Origin: Burkholderiales bacterium
Lineage (GTDB): Bacteria > Pseudomonadota > Gammaproteobacteria > Burkholderiales > Burkholderiaceae
Length of the DNA stretch: 10,970 bases
NCBI GenBank assembly: GCA_903643055.1
Contig: CAHJWV010000473.1
Coordinates: forward strand, 1-10,970
Reading direction: 5' to 3'
The position numbers and the translations under genes are program-made. Numbering within the stretch: the stretch's first letter is position 1; each line of letters opens with the position of its first letter. The notes beneath the pieces were generated by a model. It saw nothing but the letters and a program-made list of their open reading frames with translations, did not search any database and had not been told where the DNA came from. Of the stretch, positions 1-7,069 are shown piece after piece.

Positions 1-39
1 AGCTAGTGACTGGAGTTCAGACGTGTGCTCTTCCGATCT
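1..39. other. Illumina adapter contamination, left contig end
   Basis: Bases 6-39 match the reverse-oriented TruSeq index-side adapter (begins GTGACTGGAGTTCAG, ends GCTCTTCCGATCT), recognised from memory. Bases 1-5 (AGCTA) would be the end of a sample index; they fit the last five bases of AAGCTA, the reverse complement of index TAGCTT. None of this is genomic. Translating the stretch gives the peptide run TGVQTCALPI, a familiar adapter artefact in protein databases. The same adapter occurs inverted at the right end. Confidence 0.97.
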
Positions 40-1712
40 TAGTTGGGTCCGCCGCCGCCTTCGGGCGTGACCCAGACGATGTTCTGCGTTGGATCTTTGA
101 TGTCGCAAGTCTTGCAGTGCACACAGTTCTGCGCGTTGATCTGCAGCCGGTCGCTGTTGTCTTCGTTCTTGACGAACTCATAGACGCCGGCCGGGCAGTA
201 GCGGGCTTCGGGGCCGGCGTATTTGGCGAGGTTGATCTTCACCGGCACGCTGTTGTCCTTCAGCGTCAGGTGGGCCGGTTGCTGCTCTTCATGGTTGGTG
301 TTGCTGATGAAGACACTGGACAGCCGGTCGAAGGTGATCTTGCCGTCGGGCTTCGGGTAGATGATTTGCGGGCAGTCGGCTGCCGGCTTCAGGTAAGTGT
401 GATCGGGCTTGTCGCGGTGCAGTGACCAGGGCGGCGTCTTCACGCCCAGGCGCGGCAGCAGCCAGTGCTCGATGCCGACCATCAACCCGCCAACCAGGTT
501 GCCGTACTTGAACCACGACTTGAAGTTCTTCGACGCTTCGAGTTCTTCGCGCAGCCAGCTCTTGTCGAAAGCCTGCGGATAAGCAGCGAGCTCATCGTGC
601 TGGCGCCCCGCGGCCACGGCGGCAAAGGCCGCCTCCGCCGCCAGCATGCCGCTCTTGATCGCCGCATGGCTGCCCTTGATGCGTGCGCCGTTCAGGTAAC
701 CCGCGTCGCAGCCGATCAACGCGCCACCCGGGAACACTGCTTTCGGCAGGCTCATCAAGCCGCCGGTCGTGATCGCGCGTGCGCCATAGCTGATGCGCTT
801 GCCGCCTTCGAGGAAAGCCTTGATGCGCGGGTGCGTCTTCCAGCGCTGCATCTCGTCGAACGGGCTCAGCCACGGGTTGCTGTAGTTCAGCCCGGTGACG
901 AGGCCGAGCGTGACCTGGTTGCTTTCGAGGTGATAAAGAAAGCCGCCGCCATAGGTGTCGTCTTTCATCGGCCAGCCGGCGGTATGAACGACGAGGCCGG
1001 GCTGGTGCTTGCTGGGGTCGATCTCCCAGAGTTCCTTGACGCCGATCGCATAAGCCTGCGGGTCCTTGCCTTCATCAAGGTGGTACTTGGCGATCAGCTG
1101 GCGGCCGAGGTGGCCGCGCGAGCCTTCGGCAAACACGGTGTACTTGCCATGCAGCGCCATGCCGAGCTGGAAGTGGTCGCTGGGCTGGCCGTCTTTGCCG
1201 ATGCCGAGGTTGCCGGTGGCCACGCCCTTGACGCTGCCGTCTTCGTTGTAAAGCACTTCGGCCGCTGCAAAGCCGGGGAAGATCTCGACGCCCAGCGCCT
1301 CGGCCTGCTGGCCCAGCCAGCGCACCACGTTGCCCAGGCTGATGACGTAGTTGCCATCGTTGTGGAAGTTGTTCGGGATCAGCAGCTTGGGCGTGTCAAA
1401 CGCGCCATCGCGCGTGAGCCACAGCAGCTGATCACCGGTCACGGGCTGGTTCAGCGGCGCGCCTTTTTCCTTCCAGTCGGGGATCAGCTCGCTCAGCGCC
1501 TTCGGGTCCATCACCGCACCGCTCAGGATGTGCGCGCCAGGCTCGGAACCTTTCTCGAGCACGACCACCGACACCTCGTGCCCCTGCGCTGCCGAAAGCT
1601 GCTTCAGGCGGATCGCCGTGGCCAAGCCCGCCGGGCCGCCGCCGACCACCACCACGTCGTATTCCATGGCTTCACGCGGACCGTATTGAGCAAGGATTTC
1701 GGCGGATGTCAT
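39..1712 (-). CDS. Electron transfer flavoprotein:ubiquinone oxidoreductase (ETF-QO), 3' end truncated
   Basis: ETF-QO takes electrons from reduced ETF, which is loaded by acyl-CoA and other dehydrogenases, and passes them to ubiquinone at the inner membrane. The visible 557 residues show an N-terminal FAD dinucleotide fold (VVVGGGPAGLA, residues 21-31), the ETF-QO segment GAHILSGAVMDP (59-70), a second FAD-contact region with CDAGYLN and KGSHAAIKSG (335-355), and a C-terminal 4Fe-4S site with Cys506, Cys530, Cys533 and Cys536. The ATG at 1710-1712 follows AAGGAG (1718-1723 on this strand) at a good distance. The apparent TAA stop at 39-41 is chimeric: base 39 is adapter. Bacterial relatives, as I recall them, continue GGGGPN with Tyr and a few more residues, so the real codon is probably TAC or TAT and a short tail is missing. 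The gene is divergent from the SDR gene and shares a palindromic control region with it. The family call is very secure. Confidence 0.97.
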   Translation of the reverse strand: MTSAEILAQYGPREAMEYDVVVVGGGPAGLATAIRLKQLSAAQGHEVSVVVLEKGSEPGAHILSGAVMDPKALSELIPDWKEKGAPLNQPVTGDQLLWLTRDGAFDTPKLLIPNNFHNDGNYVISLGNVVRWLGQQAEALGVEIFPGFAAAEVLYNEDGSVKGVATGNLGIGKDGQPSDHFQLGMALHGKYTVFAEGSRGHLGRQLIAKYHLDEGKDPQAYAIGVKELWEIDPSKHQPGLVVHTAGWPMKDDTYGGGFLYHLESNQVTLGLVTGLNYSNPWLSPFDEMQRWKTHPRIKAFLEGGKRISYGARAITTGGLMSLPKAVFPGGALIGCDAGYLNGARIKGSHAAIKSGMLAAEAAFAAVAAGRQHDELAAYPQAFDKSWLREELEASKNFKSWFKYGNLVGGLMVGIEHWLLPRLGVKTPPWSLHRDKPDHTYLKPAADCPQIIYPKPDGKITFDRLSSVFISNTNHEEQQPAHLTLKDNSVPVKINLAKYAGPEARYCPAGVYEFVKNEDNSDRLQINAQNCVHCKTCDIKDPTQNIVWVTPEGGGGPN

Positions 1713-1761
1713 GGAGTCTCCTTCAATGGGCAGGGCAGGATTCTAATGGGATGCTTTTCAT

Positions 1762-1781
1762 AAACGAACGATCGTTCGTTT
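1762..1781. promoter_or_regulatory. Perfect 20-bp palindrome, probable TetR-family operator
   Basis: AAACGAACGATCGTTCGTTT is its own exact reverse complement. It lies in the divergent spacer, 49 bp upstream of the ETF-QO start and 93 bp upstream of the SDR start. On the minus strand a -10-like TAGAAT (1740-1745) would place the -35 region over the palindrome, although that -35 match is poor, so a bound protein could block ETF-QO transcription. TetR-type regulators of fatty-acid and branched-chain amino-acid catabolism in proteobacteria bind palindromes of this size. Which regulator binds here is not known from the sequence, and no tetR-like gene lies in the window. Confidence 0.7.
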
Positions 1782-1874
1782 CTGTGGGCCTGCCCGCTCA
1801 GGGGCTGTGTCGCCGAAGGCGTGCGCACGCGTGCTATCTTCATCGGCAACATCGAATTCCAAGGAGATGAACCC

Positions 1875-2657
1875 ATGAGCTACAGCATCGATCTGGCCGG
1901 CCGCGTGGCATTGGTGACGGGTGCGTCGAGTGGTCTCGGCACGCAGTTCGCAAAGACATTGGCGAGCGCCGGAGCGGCCGTGGTTCTGACCGGCCGGCGC
2001 GTCGAGCGCTTGAAGGCGTTGCGCGCAGAGATCGAGGCATCGGGTGGCGATGCCCATGTGGTGGCACTTGACGTGACCGACCACGACAGCATCAAGGCCG
2101 CCGTTGCCCATGCCGAGACCGAGATGGGCAGCATCGACATCCTGGTCAACAACTCCGGCGTTAGCACGACGCAGAAGCTGACCGAAGTGACGCCGGAAGA
2201 TTTCGACTACGTCTTCGACACCAACACCAAAGGCGCGTTCTTCGTGGCCCAGGAAGTTGGAAAGCGCATGCTGGCGCGGGCCAAGGGCGCGGCGCCCGGC
2301 ACCTTCACTGGCGGGCGCATCGTGAACATCGCATCGGCCGCCGGGCTGAAGGCGTTCGGCCAACTCGGCGTGTATGGCATGAGCAAGGCGGCGGTGGTGC
2401 ACATGACGCGAGCGATGGCGCTGGAGTGGGGCCGCTACGGCATCAACGTGAATGCCATCTGCCCCGGCTACATCGACACCGAGATCAACCACCATGTGTG
2501 GCAGACGGAGCATGGACAGAAGCTCATTGCCAGCACGCCTCGCAAGCGCATCGGCCAGCCCAAAGACCTGGATGCCGTGTTGATGCTGCTGTGCTCGAAT
2601 GAAAGCCATTTCGTCAATGGCGCGGTGATCGAAGCCGATGACGGGTTTGCGCTTTGA
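1875..2657 (+). CDS. SDR-family NAD(P)-dependent oxidoreductase
   Basis: A 260-residue classical short-chain dehydrogenase/reductase with a single Rossmann-fold domain. Visible motifs are the cofactor loop TGASSGLG (15-22), the NNSG motif (92-95), Asn117, Ser154 in NIASAAG, and the catalytic Tyr167-x3-Lys171 pair in YGMSK, followed by CPG (196-198). Arg41-Arg42 after the second strand favour NADP(H). The start chosen is the ATG at 1875 because AAGGAG at 1861-1866 sits 8 bases before it; an in-frame GTG at 1821 would add 18 residues but has no comparable ribosome site. The substrate cannot be told from sequence. Divergence from ETF-QO and the shared palindrome hint at acyl or 3-hydroxy/3-oxo intermediates of lipid or amino-acid breakdown, which is inference. 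The fold and motif calls are secure. Confidence 0.93.
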   Translation: MSYSIDLAGRVALVTGASSGLGTQFAKTLASAGAAVVLTGRRVERLKALRAEIEASGGDAHVVALDVTDHDSIKAAVAHAETEMGSIDILVNNSGVSTTQKLTEVTPEDFDYVFDTNTKGAFFVAQEVGKRMLARAKGAAPGTFTGGRIVNIASAAGLKAFGQLGVYGMSKAAVVHMTRAMALEWGRYGINVNAICPGYIDTEINHHVWQTEHGQKLIASTPRKRIGQPKDLDAVLMLLCSNESHFVNGAVIEADDGFAL

Positions 2658-2732
2658 TGCGCAGCGCGCCAAAGGGTCGGTCCGACGGGTCTCAACCGAT
2701 GAATGGATGCGGGATGAAGGGAATCAGCGCTC

Positions 2733-3458
2733 ATGCGTGACCTGTCGCTGCTGGAGGCTCGCGTGCTGGGCGTGCTCATCGAGAAGGCGCATACCGTGCC
2801 GGACAGCTACCCGCTGTCGCTCAATTCTCTGGTGGCCGGCTGCAACCAGAAGACGGCGCGAGACCCGGTGATGAACGCCACCGAAGCCGAGGTGCAAAGC
2901 GCGGCCGATGCGTTGAAGTCGCTGCACCTGTCGTTCGAATCGAGCGGCTCGCGGGTGGCACGCTACGAACACAACATGGGCCGAGCGCTCGGCCTGCCAT
3001 CGCAATCGGTCGCGCTGCTGGCCGTGCTGATGCTGCGCGGGCCGCAGACCACGTCCGAGCTGCGAACCAACAGCGAACGGCTGCACCGCTTTGCCGATCT
3101 CTCATCGGTCGAAGGCTTTCTCGAAGAACTGGCCGATCGGCCGACCGAGAAAGGCGGGCCGATGGTCGTCAAGCTGCCGCGCGCGCCCGGTGCCCGCGAA
3201 GCCCGTTGGGCGCAGCTGCTATGCGGTGCGGTCGATGTCAGCGCCATGCCGGTGGCGCCGCATTCGGACGACTTCGTTGCGACCAGCGAACTTGCGGCGC
3301 TGAAGGCCCGGCAGTTGGCGATGCAGCACGAGATCGACGAGCTGCGTCGCCTGGTCGATGGGCTGTACCGAGAACTCGGCGTCAGCCGTGACGCGGCTGC
3401 GCCATCGCCGGCCGGCGAGCCCACGGCGGCGCCCGGTCAGACGCTCAGCAGCTTGTAG
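2733..3458 (+). CDS. yceH: YceH family protein (UPF0502/DUF480), winged-helix
   Basis: A 241-residue member of the YceH family, whose function is not established; the known fold is paired winged-helix domains. The N-terminus (LSLLEARVLGVLIEK) and the hallmark stretch YPLSLNSLVAGCNQKT (26-41) followed by DPVMN (44-48) match the E. coli protein as I recall it, as does the second-domain segment LRGPQTTSELR (101-111). It is longer than the roughly 215-residue E. coli protein. The extra C-terminus holds a probable short coiled coil (about 185-215, ending IDELRRLVDGLYREL) and then a Pro/Ala-rich tail. GAAGGGA at 2716-2722 is a usable but rather distant ribosome site. It lies 75 bp after the SDR gene on the same strand and could be co-transcribed with it. 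Its last 22 bases overlap the convergent PAS-LuxR gene. Confidence 0.93.
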   Translation: MRDLSLLEARVLGVLIEKAHTVPDSYPLSLNSLVAGCNQKTARDPVMNATEAEVQSAADALKSLHLSFESSGSRVARYEHNMGRALGLPSQSVALLAVLMLRGPQTTSELRTNSERLHRFADLSSVEGFLEELADRPTEKGGPMVVKLPRAPGAREARWAQLLCGAVDVSAMPVAPHSDDFVATSELAALKARQLAMQHEIDELRRLVDGLYRELGVSRDAAAPSPAGEPTAAPGQTLSSL

Positions 3459-4009
3459 ACCAGATCGGTGGTGCTGGCCGCCGCGTACTTGCGCATCAGG
3501 CGGGCGCGGTAGACGTCGACCGTGCGCGGGCTGATGCCCAGCCGCTTGCCGATCAACTTGCTGGTCAGCCCTTCGATCAGCAAGGCCGCGATTTCGCGTT
3601 CACGCGCGGTCAGCTCCACCTTCAGGCTGCGCCGCGAAGACAAATCCTCGAAGCTCCAGATGCCTTCGGCGTGCGGCTCGCTGGGGTTCAGCGCCCGGCC
3701 CGACACATGGCACCAGAACAGCTCGCCTGCCTGCGGCCCGCCGGCGCGCCGCATCACCCGCTCGTCGGCGTACCAACCGCCGGCATCGAGGCGCGCGACA
3801 ATGCGCTCGCCGGTGCGCTCGAACTCGTCATGCGTCGGGTAAAGCATCTCGAACGATTGCCCGATCACCTGCTCGCGCTGCGCACCGAACATCAGCAGCA
3901 TTTGCCGATTGCAGTCCACCATCAGCCGATGGCGCGACAGCACCAGGCCCAACGGGGCGAGGTCGAAGGCAGTGCGGTAGTCTGCCGATACTGGCTGGAT
4001 CATGGTCAT
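3437..4009 (-). CDS. PAS domain-containing LuxR-type transcriptional regulator
   Basis: A 190-residue regulator with two parts: an N-terminal PAS-like sensor domain (about 8-125, with FDLAPLGLVLSRHRLMVDCN near the start and a FWCHVSGRAL strand at 98-107), and a C-terminal LuxR/GerE helix-turn-helix (132-177, LTAREREIAALLIEGL and ISPRTVDVYRARLMRKY). There is no receiver domain with a phospho-acceptor Asp, so it probably responds to a ligand, redox state or partner through the PAS domain rather than by phosphorylation. The start is set at the ATG at 4007-4009, where the PAS homology begins; a second ATG lies two codons on. The frame stays open upstream to 4300, but that part is low-complexity Arg/Ser-rich and overlaps the glycosyltransferase start. 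No strong Shine-Dalgarno sequence is visible. Target genes are unknown. An imperfect dyad just upstream may be an autoregulatory site. Confidence 0.88.
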   Translation of the reverse strand: MTMIQPVSADYRTAFDLAPLGLVLSRHRLMVDCNRQMLLMFGAQREQVIGQSFEMLYPTHDEFERTGERIVARLDAGGWYADERVMRRAGGPQAGELFWCHVSGRALNPSEPHAEGIWSFEDLSSRRSLKVELTAREREIAALLIEGLTSKLIGKRLGISPRTVDVYRARLMRKYAAASTTDLVYKLLSV

Positions 4010-4030
4010 GGGTGATACGGTCGCCTGAAG

Positions 4031-4047
4031 AGGTAGACGATCGACCT
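4031..4047. promoter_or_regulatory. Imperfect dyad upstream of the PAS-LuxR gene
   Basis: AGGTAGACGATCGACCT pairs at six of eight positions around a central G (outer arms AGGT/ACCT, inner GA/TC). It lies 22 bp before the regulator's start codon in the 226-bp spacer (4010-4235) shared with the divergent glycosyltransferase gene. Size and position would suit a LuxR-type or other dimeric regulator. Such partial dyads also arise by chance, so this is tentative. I see no gene or RNA in the rest of that spacer. Confidence 0.25.
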
Positions 4048-4235
4048 GAAAATGAAAGATGCGTTGTAGACTGGCTTGGCTGCCGGATTTCCAACTGCGC
4101 CATGCAGTGCAGCCTGGCCCGCTCAACCCGCGTGACATTTCGTTCCACTGACGGAGCAGCCCGCCTCGGTCGCTTGACGAAGATCGGCGACGCCCCTGTT
4201 CATTCAAACGAAATTGCACCTTCGGAGTAGCCCGC

Positions 4236-5422
4236 ATGCTCACGATGATCCATTCCAACTCGGCCAGCGTTGACGGGGGCGTGTTTCGGGTCGACCGCAA
4301 GTTTCACATCGGAATGCTGTGCTACGCCGAGTCTATTCGCACGCCGTTGGCAACGGTCCACCCGCAGACGGCAGGGCCACACGCGATGGACATGGTTGAG
4401 CTTCGTTGTGACGAGTTGCCTTATCAGGTGTTGACGATCAAGACCGATAAGAACCAGCAACCCTTGCCTGATCAGACGCCCTTGCTGGAGAAGCAAATCG
4501 CAAGCAGCGCGTCGGTCTATGGCACAGACATGGGCGGTGCCGTTTTGGCTCGTTTGCATGGCGTGCCTTATATCCATGTCGATGAATATGATCTTCAGAC
4601 GCAGATCATCGTGTCACGCCTGCGCGTCTCATCGATTTTTCGCAAAGCCGCGCGCTCGGCCAGGGTGACATGGCGGCATGCCACGAGAACGCTGGTCGAC
4701 GTAAAGCTTGCTGCTGGCGTGCACTGCAATGGCTATCCGGTCTATGACGAACTGTGTCGGTTCAATGCCAATTGCCTGCTCTACCTCGATTCACGGATGT
4801 CGGCCGACATCGTGATACCGCACCGTGTACTTGAAACTCGCTTGTTGGATCGAATCCGCGGCCGTCGGGTGCGCCTGCTTTATTCGGGCCGCTATGAACA
4901 TTTGAAAGGCGCGATCGACGTCGTCAAGGTGGCCGTGGAGGCAATTTCACGGGGGTTGGACATCGAACTGCACTGCTACGGCTCAGGCAGTCTTGGCGAG
5001 CAGATGAAGCGACTGGCTAACGAATCAGGTGAGGGGCGGATTTACATTCATGACGCAGTGACGTATCCCGAACTGATCGGGCTGGCGCGCGACTTCGATG
5101 TTTTTGTCTGCTGTCACATCCAGGGCGATCCTTCATGCAGCTACCTGGAGTCGTTCGGCTCCGGCCTGCCGATCGTTGGATATGGCATCGCATGTGGCGG
5201 TGCCTGAGTGAGCAATCCGGCGCCGGATTTTGGTCTGCATCGAAACAACCCAAACTTGTTGTCGATGATCTTCAAAGGCTGCTGGCTGAAGAGGGGTTGC
5301 TCGATGCCATGTCTTGGAAGGCGCGCGAGTTCGCGTTGACGCACACCTTCGAGCGTGAATTCGACTTACGCATCGATGCGTTGAATAAAGTCTTGGAAGA
5401 TCTCTCTGCGGCGGCTGCCTGA
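4236..5422 (+). pseudogene. Glycosyltransferase (GT-B, family 1/GT4-like), frameshifted
   Basis: The open frame from ATG 4236 (GGAG at 4224-4227) encodes 317 residues of a GT-B glycosyltransferase and then misreads to a stop at 5205-5207. The C-terminal donor-binding domain shows LLYSGRYEHLKG (214-225) and the acidic signature YLESFGSGLPIVGYG (303-317), with Glu305 as the likely donor-contact residue. The homologous remainder (RMWRCLSEQSGAGFW onward, to TGA at 5420-5422) continues in the -1 frame from 5189. The join GGC-AT-CGC at 5184-5191 is one base short; a single A restoring AAT would read GYGNRMW and give about 395 residues. This is either a real inactivating deletion or a consensus error. 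The gene has visibly lower GC than its neighbours (29 of 60 bases at 4561-4620) and no other polysaccharide genes around it, suggesting acquisition. The sugar substrate is unknown. Confidence 0.82.
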
Positions 5423-5563
5423 GCTGCCTGCTGGATGCACCTTAGGCGAATTTACGTAAGCGTTTTGGCGTGCGGTGCGTAGTAGGCTGCAACAGGCAGA
5501 TCGGTGTTGTTTGCCGACCCTGTGCGGTCATCAAGTATCTGAAAAGAAGCTGGAGAAATACGA

Positions 5564-6271
5564 ATGAACAAGGTGTATGCCAGTGCGGCAGACGCGCTGA
5601 AAGGCATCGTCAAGGATGGCCAGTTGCTGGCCGTTGGCGGGTTCGGCCTTTGCGGGATTCCCGAGGCGCTGATCGGTGCGCTGCGCGACAGCGCGGTGAC
5701 GAACCTGACGGTGATTTCCAACAACGCGGGCGTTGACGGCTTCGGCCTCGGCCAGTTGCTGGAGACGCGGCAGATCAAGAAGATGATTTCGAGCTATGTC
5801 GGCGAAAACAAGGAGTTCGAGCGCCAGTACCTGGCTGGCGAACTCGAACTCGAATTCACGCCGCAGGGCACGCTGGCCGAGAAGCTGCGCGCCGGTGGCG
5901 CCGGCATTCCGGCCTTCTTCACCAAGACGGGTGTGGGCACGCTGGTGGCCGAAGGCAAAGAGACGCGCGAGTTCGATGGCGAGGTTTATGTGATGGAGCG
6001 GGCGCTGTTGCCCGAGGTCAGCCTGGGCAAGGCGTACAAGGCCGACAAGAGCGGCAACCTGATCTTTCGCCGCACCGCGCGCAACTTCAACCCTGCGGTC
6101 GCGATGGCCGGCAAGATCACCGTGGTGGAAGTCGAGGAGATCGTTGAGATCGGCGCCTTCGACCCCGACGCGGTTCACCTGCCCGGCATCTATGTGCACC
6201 GCATCGTGCTGAACGCGGCGCCCGAGAAACGAATCGAAAAACGAACGATCACCGAGAAAGCAGGAGCTTGA
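5564..6271 (+). CDS. scoA: 3-oxoacid CoA-transferase subunit A (SCO alpha)
   Basis: Alpha subunit of succinyl-CoA:3-ketoacid CoA-transferase, which moves CoA from succinyl-CoA to acetoacetate so that acetoacetate can be cleaved to acetyl-CoA. The 235-residue protein carries the CoA-transferase signature [16 protein letters not shown] (18-33), followed by the typical [14 protein letters not shown] and [22 protein letters not shown] segments. Length is normal for the separate A subunit. ATG 5564 follows GGAGA (5552-5556). The 141-bp spacer before it (5423-5563) holds no gene; it contains an 8-bp palindrome TTACGTAA (5452-5459) and only weak promoter-like hexamers. The TGA stop at 6269-6271 is two bases before the scoB ATG, so the pair is one translationally coupled operon. 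An alternative acyl acceptor cannot be excluded from sequence. Confidence 0.96.
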   Translation: MNKVYASAADALKGIVKDGQLLAVGGFGLCGIPEALIGALRDSAVTNLTVISNNAGVDGFGLGQLLETRQIKKMISSYVGENKEFERQYLAGELELEFTPQGTLAEKLRAGGAGIPAFFTKTGVGTLVAEGKETREFDGEVYVMERALLPEVSLGKAYKADKSGNLIFRRTARNFNPAVAMAGKITVVEVEEIVEIGAFDPDAVHLPGIYVHRIVLNAAPEKRIEKRTITEKAGA

Positions 6272-6273
6272 TC

Positions 6274-6912
6274 ATGGCCTGGACCCACGACCAAATGGCC
6301 GTCAAGGCCGCCGCCGAATTGCAAGACGGCTTTTATGTGAACTTGGGCATCGGCTTGCCGACGCTGGTGGCTAACTTCGTTCCTGCGGGCATCGAAGTGT
6401 GGCTGCAAAGCGAGAACGGCATGCTGGGCATCGGCCCGTTCCCGACCGAGGATCAGGTGGATGCCGACCTGATCAACGCTGGCAAGCAAACCGTCACCAC
6501 CATCCCCGGCTCATCGATCTTCGGCTCGCACGACAGCTTCGCGATGATCCGTGGCGGCAAGATCAACCTGAGCATCCTGGGCGCGATGCAGGTCAGCGCA
6601 AACGGCGATCTCGCGAACTGGATGATCCCCGGCAAGATGGTCAAGGGCATGGGCGGCGCGATGGACCTGGTGGCCGGCGTCGGGCGGGTGCTGGTGCTGA
6701 TGGAGCACGTTGCAAAGAAAAAAGACGGCACGCAAGACCTGAAGATCATCCCGCAATGCACCTTGCCACTGACTGGCGTGGGCGTCGTGAACCGCATCAT
6801 CACCGACCTCGCGGTGCTGGACGTAACGCCGCAAGGCTTGAAGATCGTCGAGATCGCACCGGGCGTGACGCGCGACGAGCTGCAATCGAAAACGGGTGTG
6901 CCGCTGCTTTGA
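6274..6912 (+). CDS. scoB: 3-oxoacid CoA-transferase subunit B (SCO beta)
   Basis: Beta subunit of the same CoA-transferase; it carries the catalytic glutamate that forms the enzyme-CoA thioester. The active-site signature LQSENG is present at 44-49 with Glu47 as the nucleophile, after the [15 protein letters not shown] segment (21-35). The later [17 protein letters not shown] and [17 protein letters not shown] stretches are typical of the family. The protein is 212 residues, normal for the subunit. The start is the ATG at 6274 because AGGAG (6262-6266) lies 7 bases before it; a TTG at 6268 overlapping the scoA stop is in frame but badly placed for that site. The gene ends 157 bp before the convergent helicase gene, with hairpins in between. 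Confidence 0.96.
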   Translation: MAWTHDQMAVKAAAELQDGFYVNLGIGLPTLVANFVPAGIEVWLQSENGMLGIGPFPTEDQVDADLINAGKQTVTTIPGSSIFGSHDSFAMIRGGKINLSILGAMQVSANGDLANWMIPGKMVKGMGGAMDLVAGVGRVLVLMEHVAKKKDGTQDLKIIPQCTLPLTGVGVVNRIITDLAVLDVTPQGLKIVEIAPGVTRDELQSKTGVPLL

Positions 6913-6944
6913 TTCATGCGCTCAGCCAATGCGCTGTAGGCATG

Positions 6945-6996
6945 GCTTCTGTGCGCTTCTGTGCGCTTCAGCGCTAGCTCGTTCAGCGCTGGCTCA
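6945..6996. repeat. Short tandem repeats in a convergent spacer
   Basis: Two adjoining small repeats follow scoB. A 10-bp unit GCTTCTGTGC is repeated exactly (6945-6954, 6955-6964) with a partial third copy. A 15-bp unit then follows (6967-6981 and 6982-6996, TTCAGCGCTNGCTC core, 13 of 15 identical). They lie in noncoding sequence between convergent genes. Slippage is the simplest origin; no function is evident. Confidence 0.6.
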
Positions 6997-7000
6997 AGCC

Positions 7001-7056
7001 GATCGTGGCGCTGCGGTGTCGCTGCGCCATGATCGATGAACGGCGCTTGCGCGCCG
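7001..7056. terminator. Two hairpins between convergent scoB and helicase genes
   Basis: First stem: GATCGTGGCGC (7001-7011) pairs with GCGCCATGATC (7024-7034), 11 pairs including one G-T, around a 12-base loop. Second stem: CGGCGC (7041-7046) pairs perfectly with GCGCCG (7051-7056) around TTGC. Placed between convergent genes, they could serve as a two-way terminator. Neither has a clear U-run on either strand, so intrinsic termination is uncertain and they may only slow polymerase or protect 3' ends. Confidence 0.45.
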
Positions 7057-7069
7057 AGCCCGCGCCAGC

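Noticed and set aside
6..425. Open frame starting in the left adapter (MTGVQTCALPI...)
   Set aside because: Its start is adapter sequence and the rest is antisense to ETF-QO; it is a known artefact pattern.
465..1763. 432-codon open frame on the plus strand, opposite ETF-QO
   Set aside because: GC-rich codon bias keeps the antisense frame open. The ETF-QO frame has full motif support, and this one shows no recognisable domain.
1758..2672. 304-codon minus-strand frame opposite the SDR gene
   Set aside because: Antisense shadow of a well-supported SDR gene, with no motifs or ribosome site.
4174..4203. TTGACG (4174-4179) as -35 of a glycosyltransferase promoter
   Set aside because: The -35 is good, but no acceptable -10 follows at 16-18 bases.
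4010..4300. N-terminal extension of the PAS-LuxR gene to 4300
   Set aside because: The extra 97 residues are Arg/Ser-rich without domain similarity and would overlap the glycosyltransferase start. PAS homology begins at the ATG at 4009.
5507..5541. Possible scoA promoter (TTGCCG ... TATCTG)
   Set aside because: The spacer is 19 bases and both hexamers are weak, so I did not list it as a feature.
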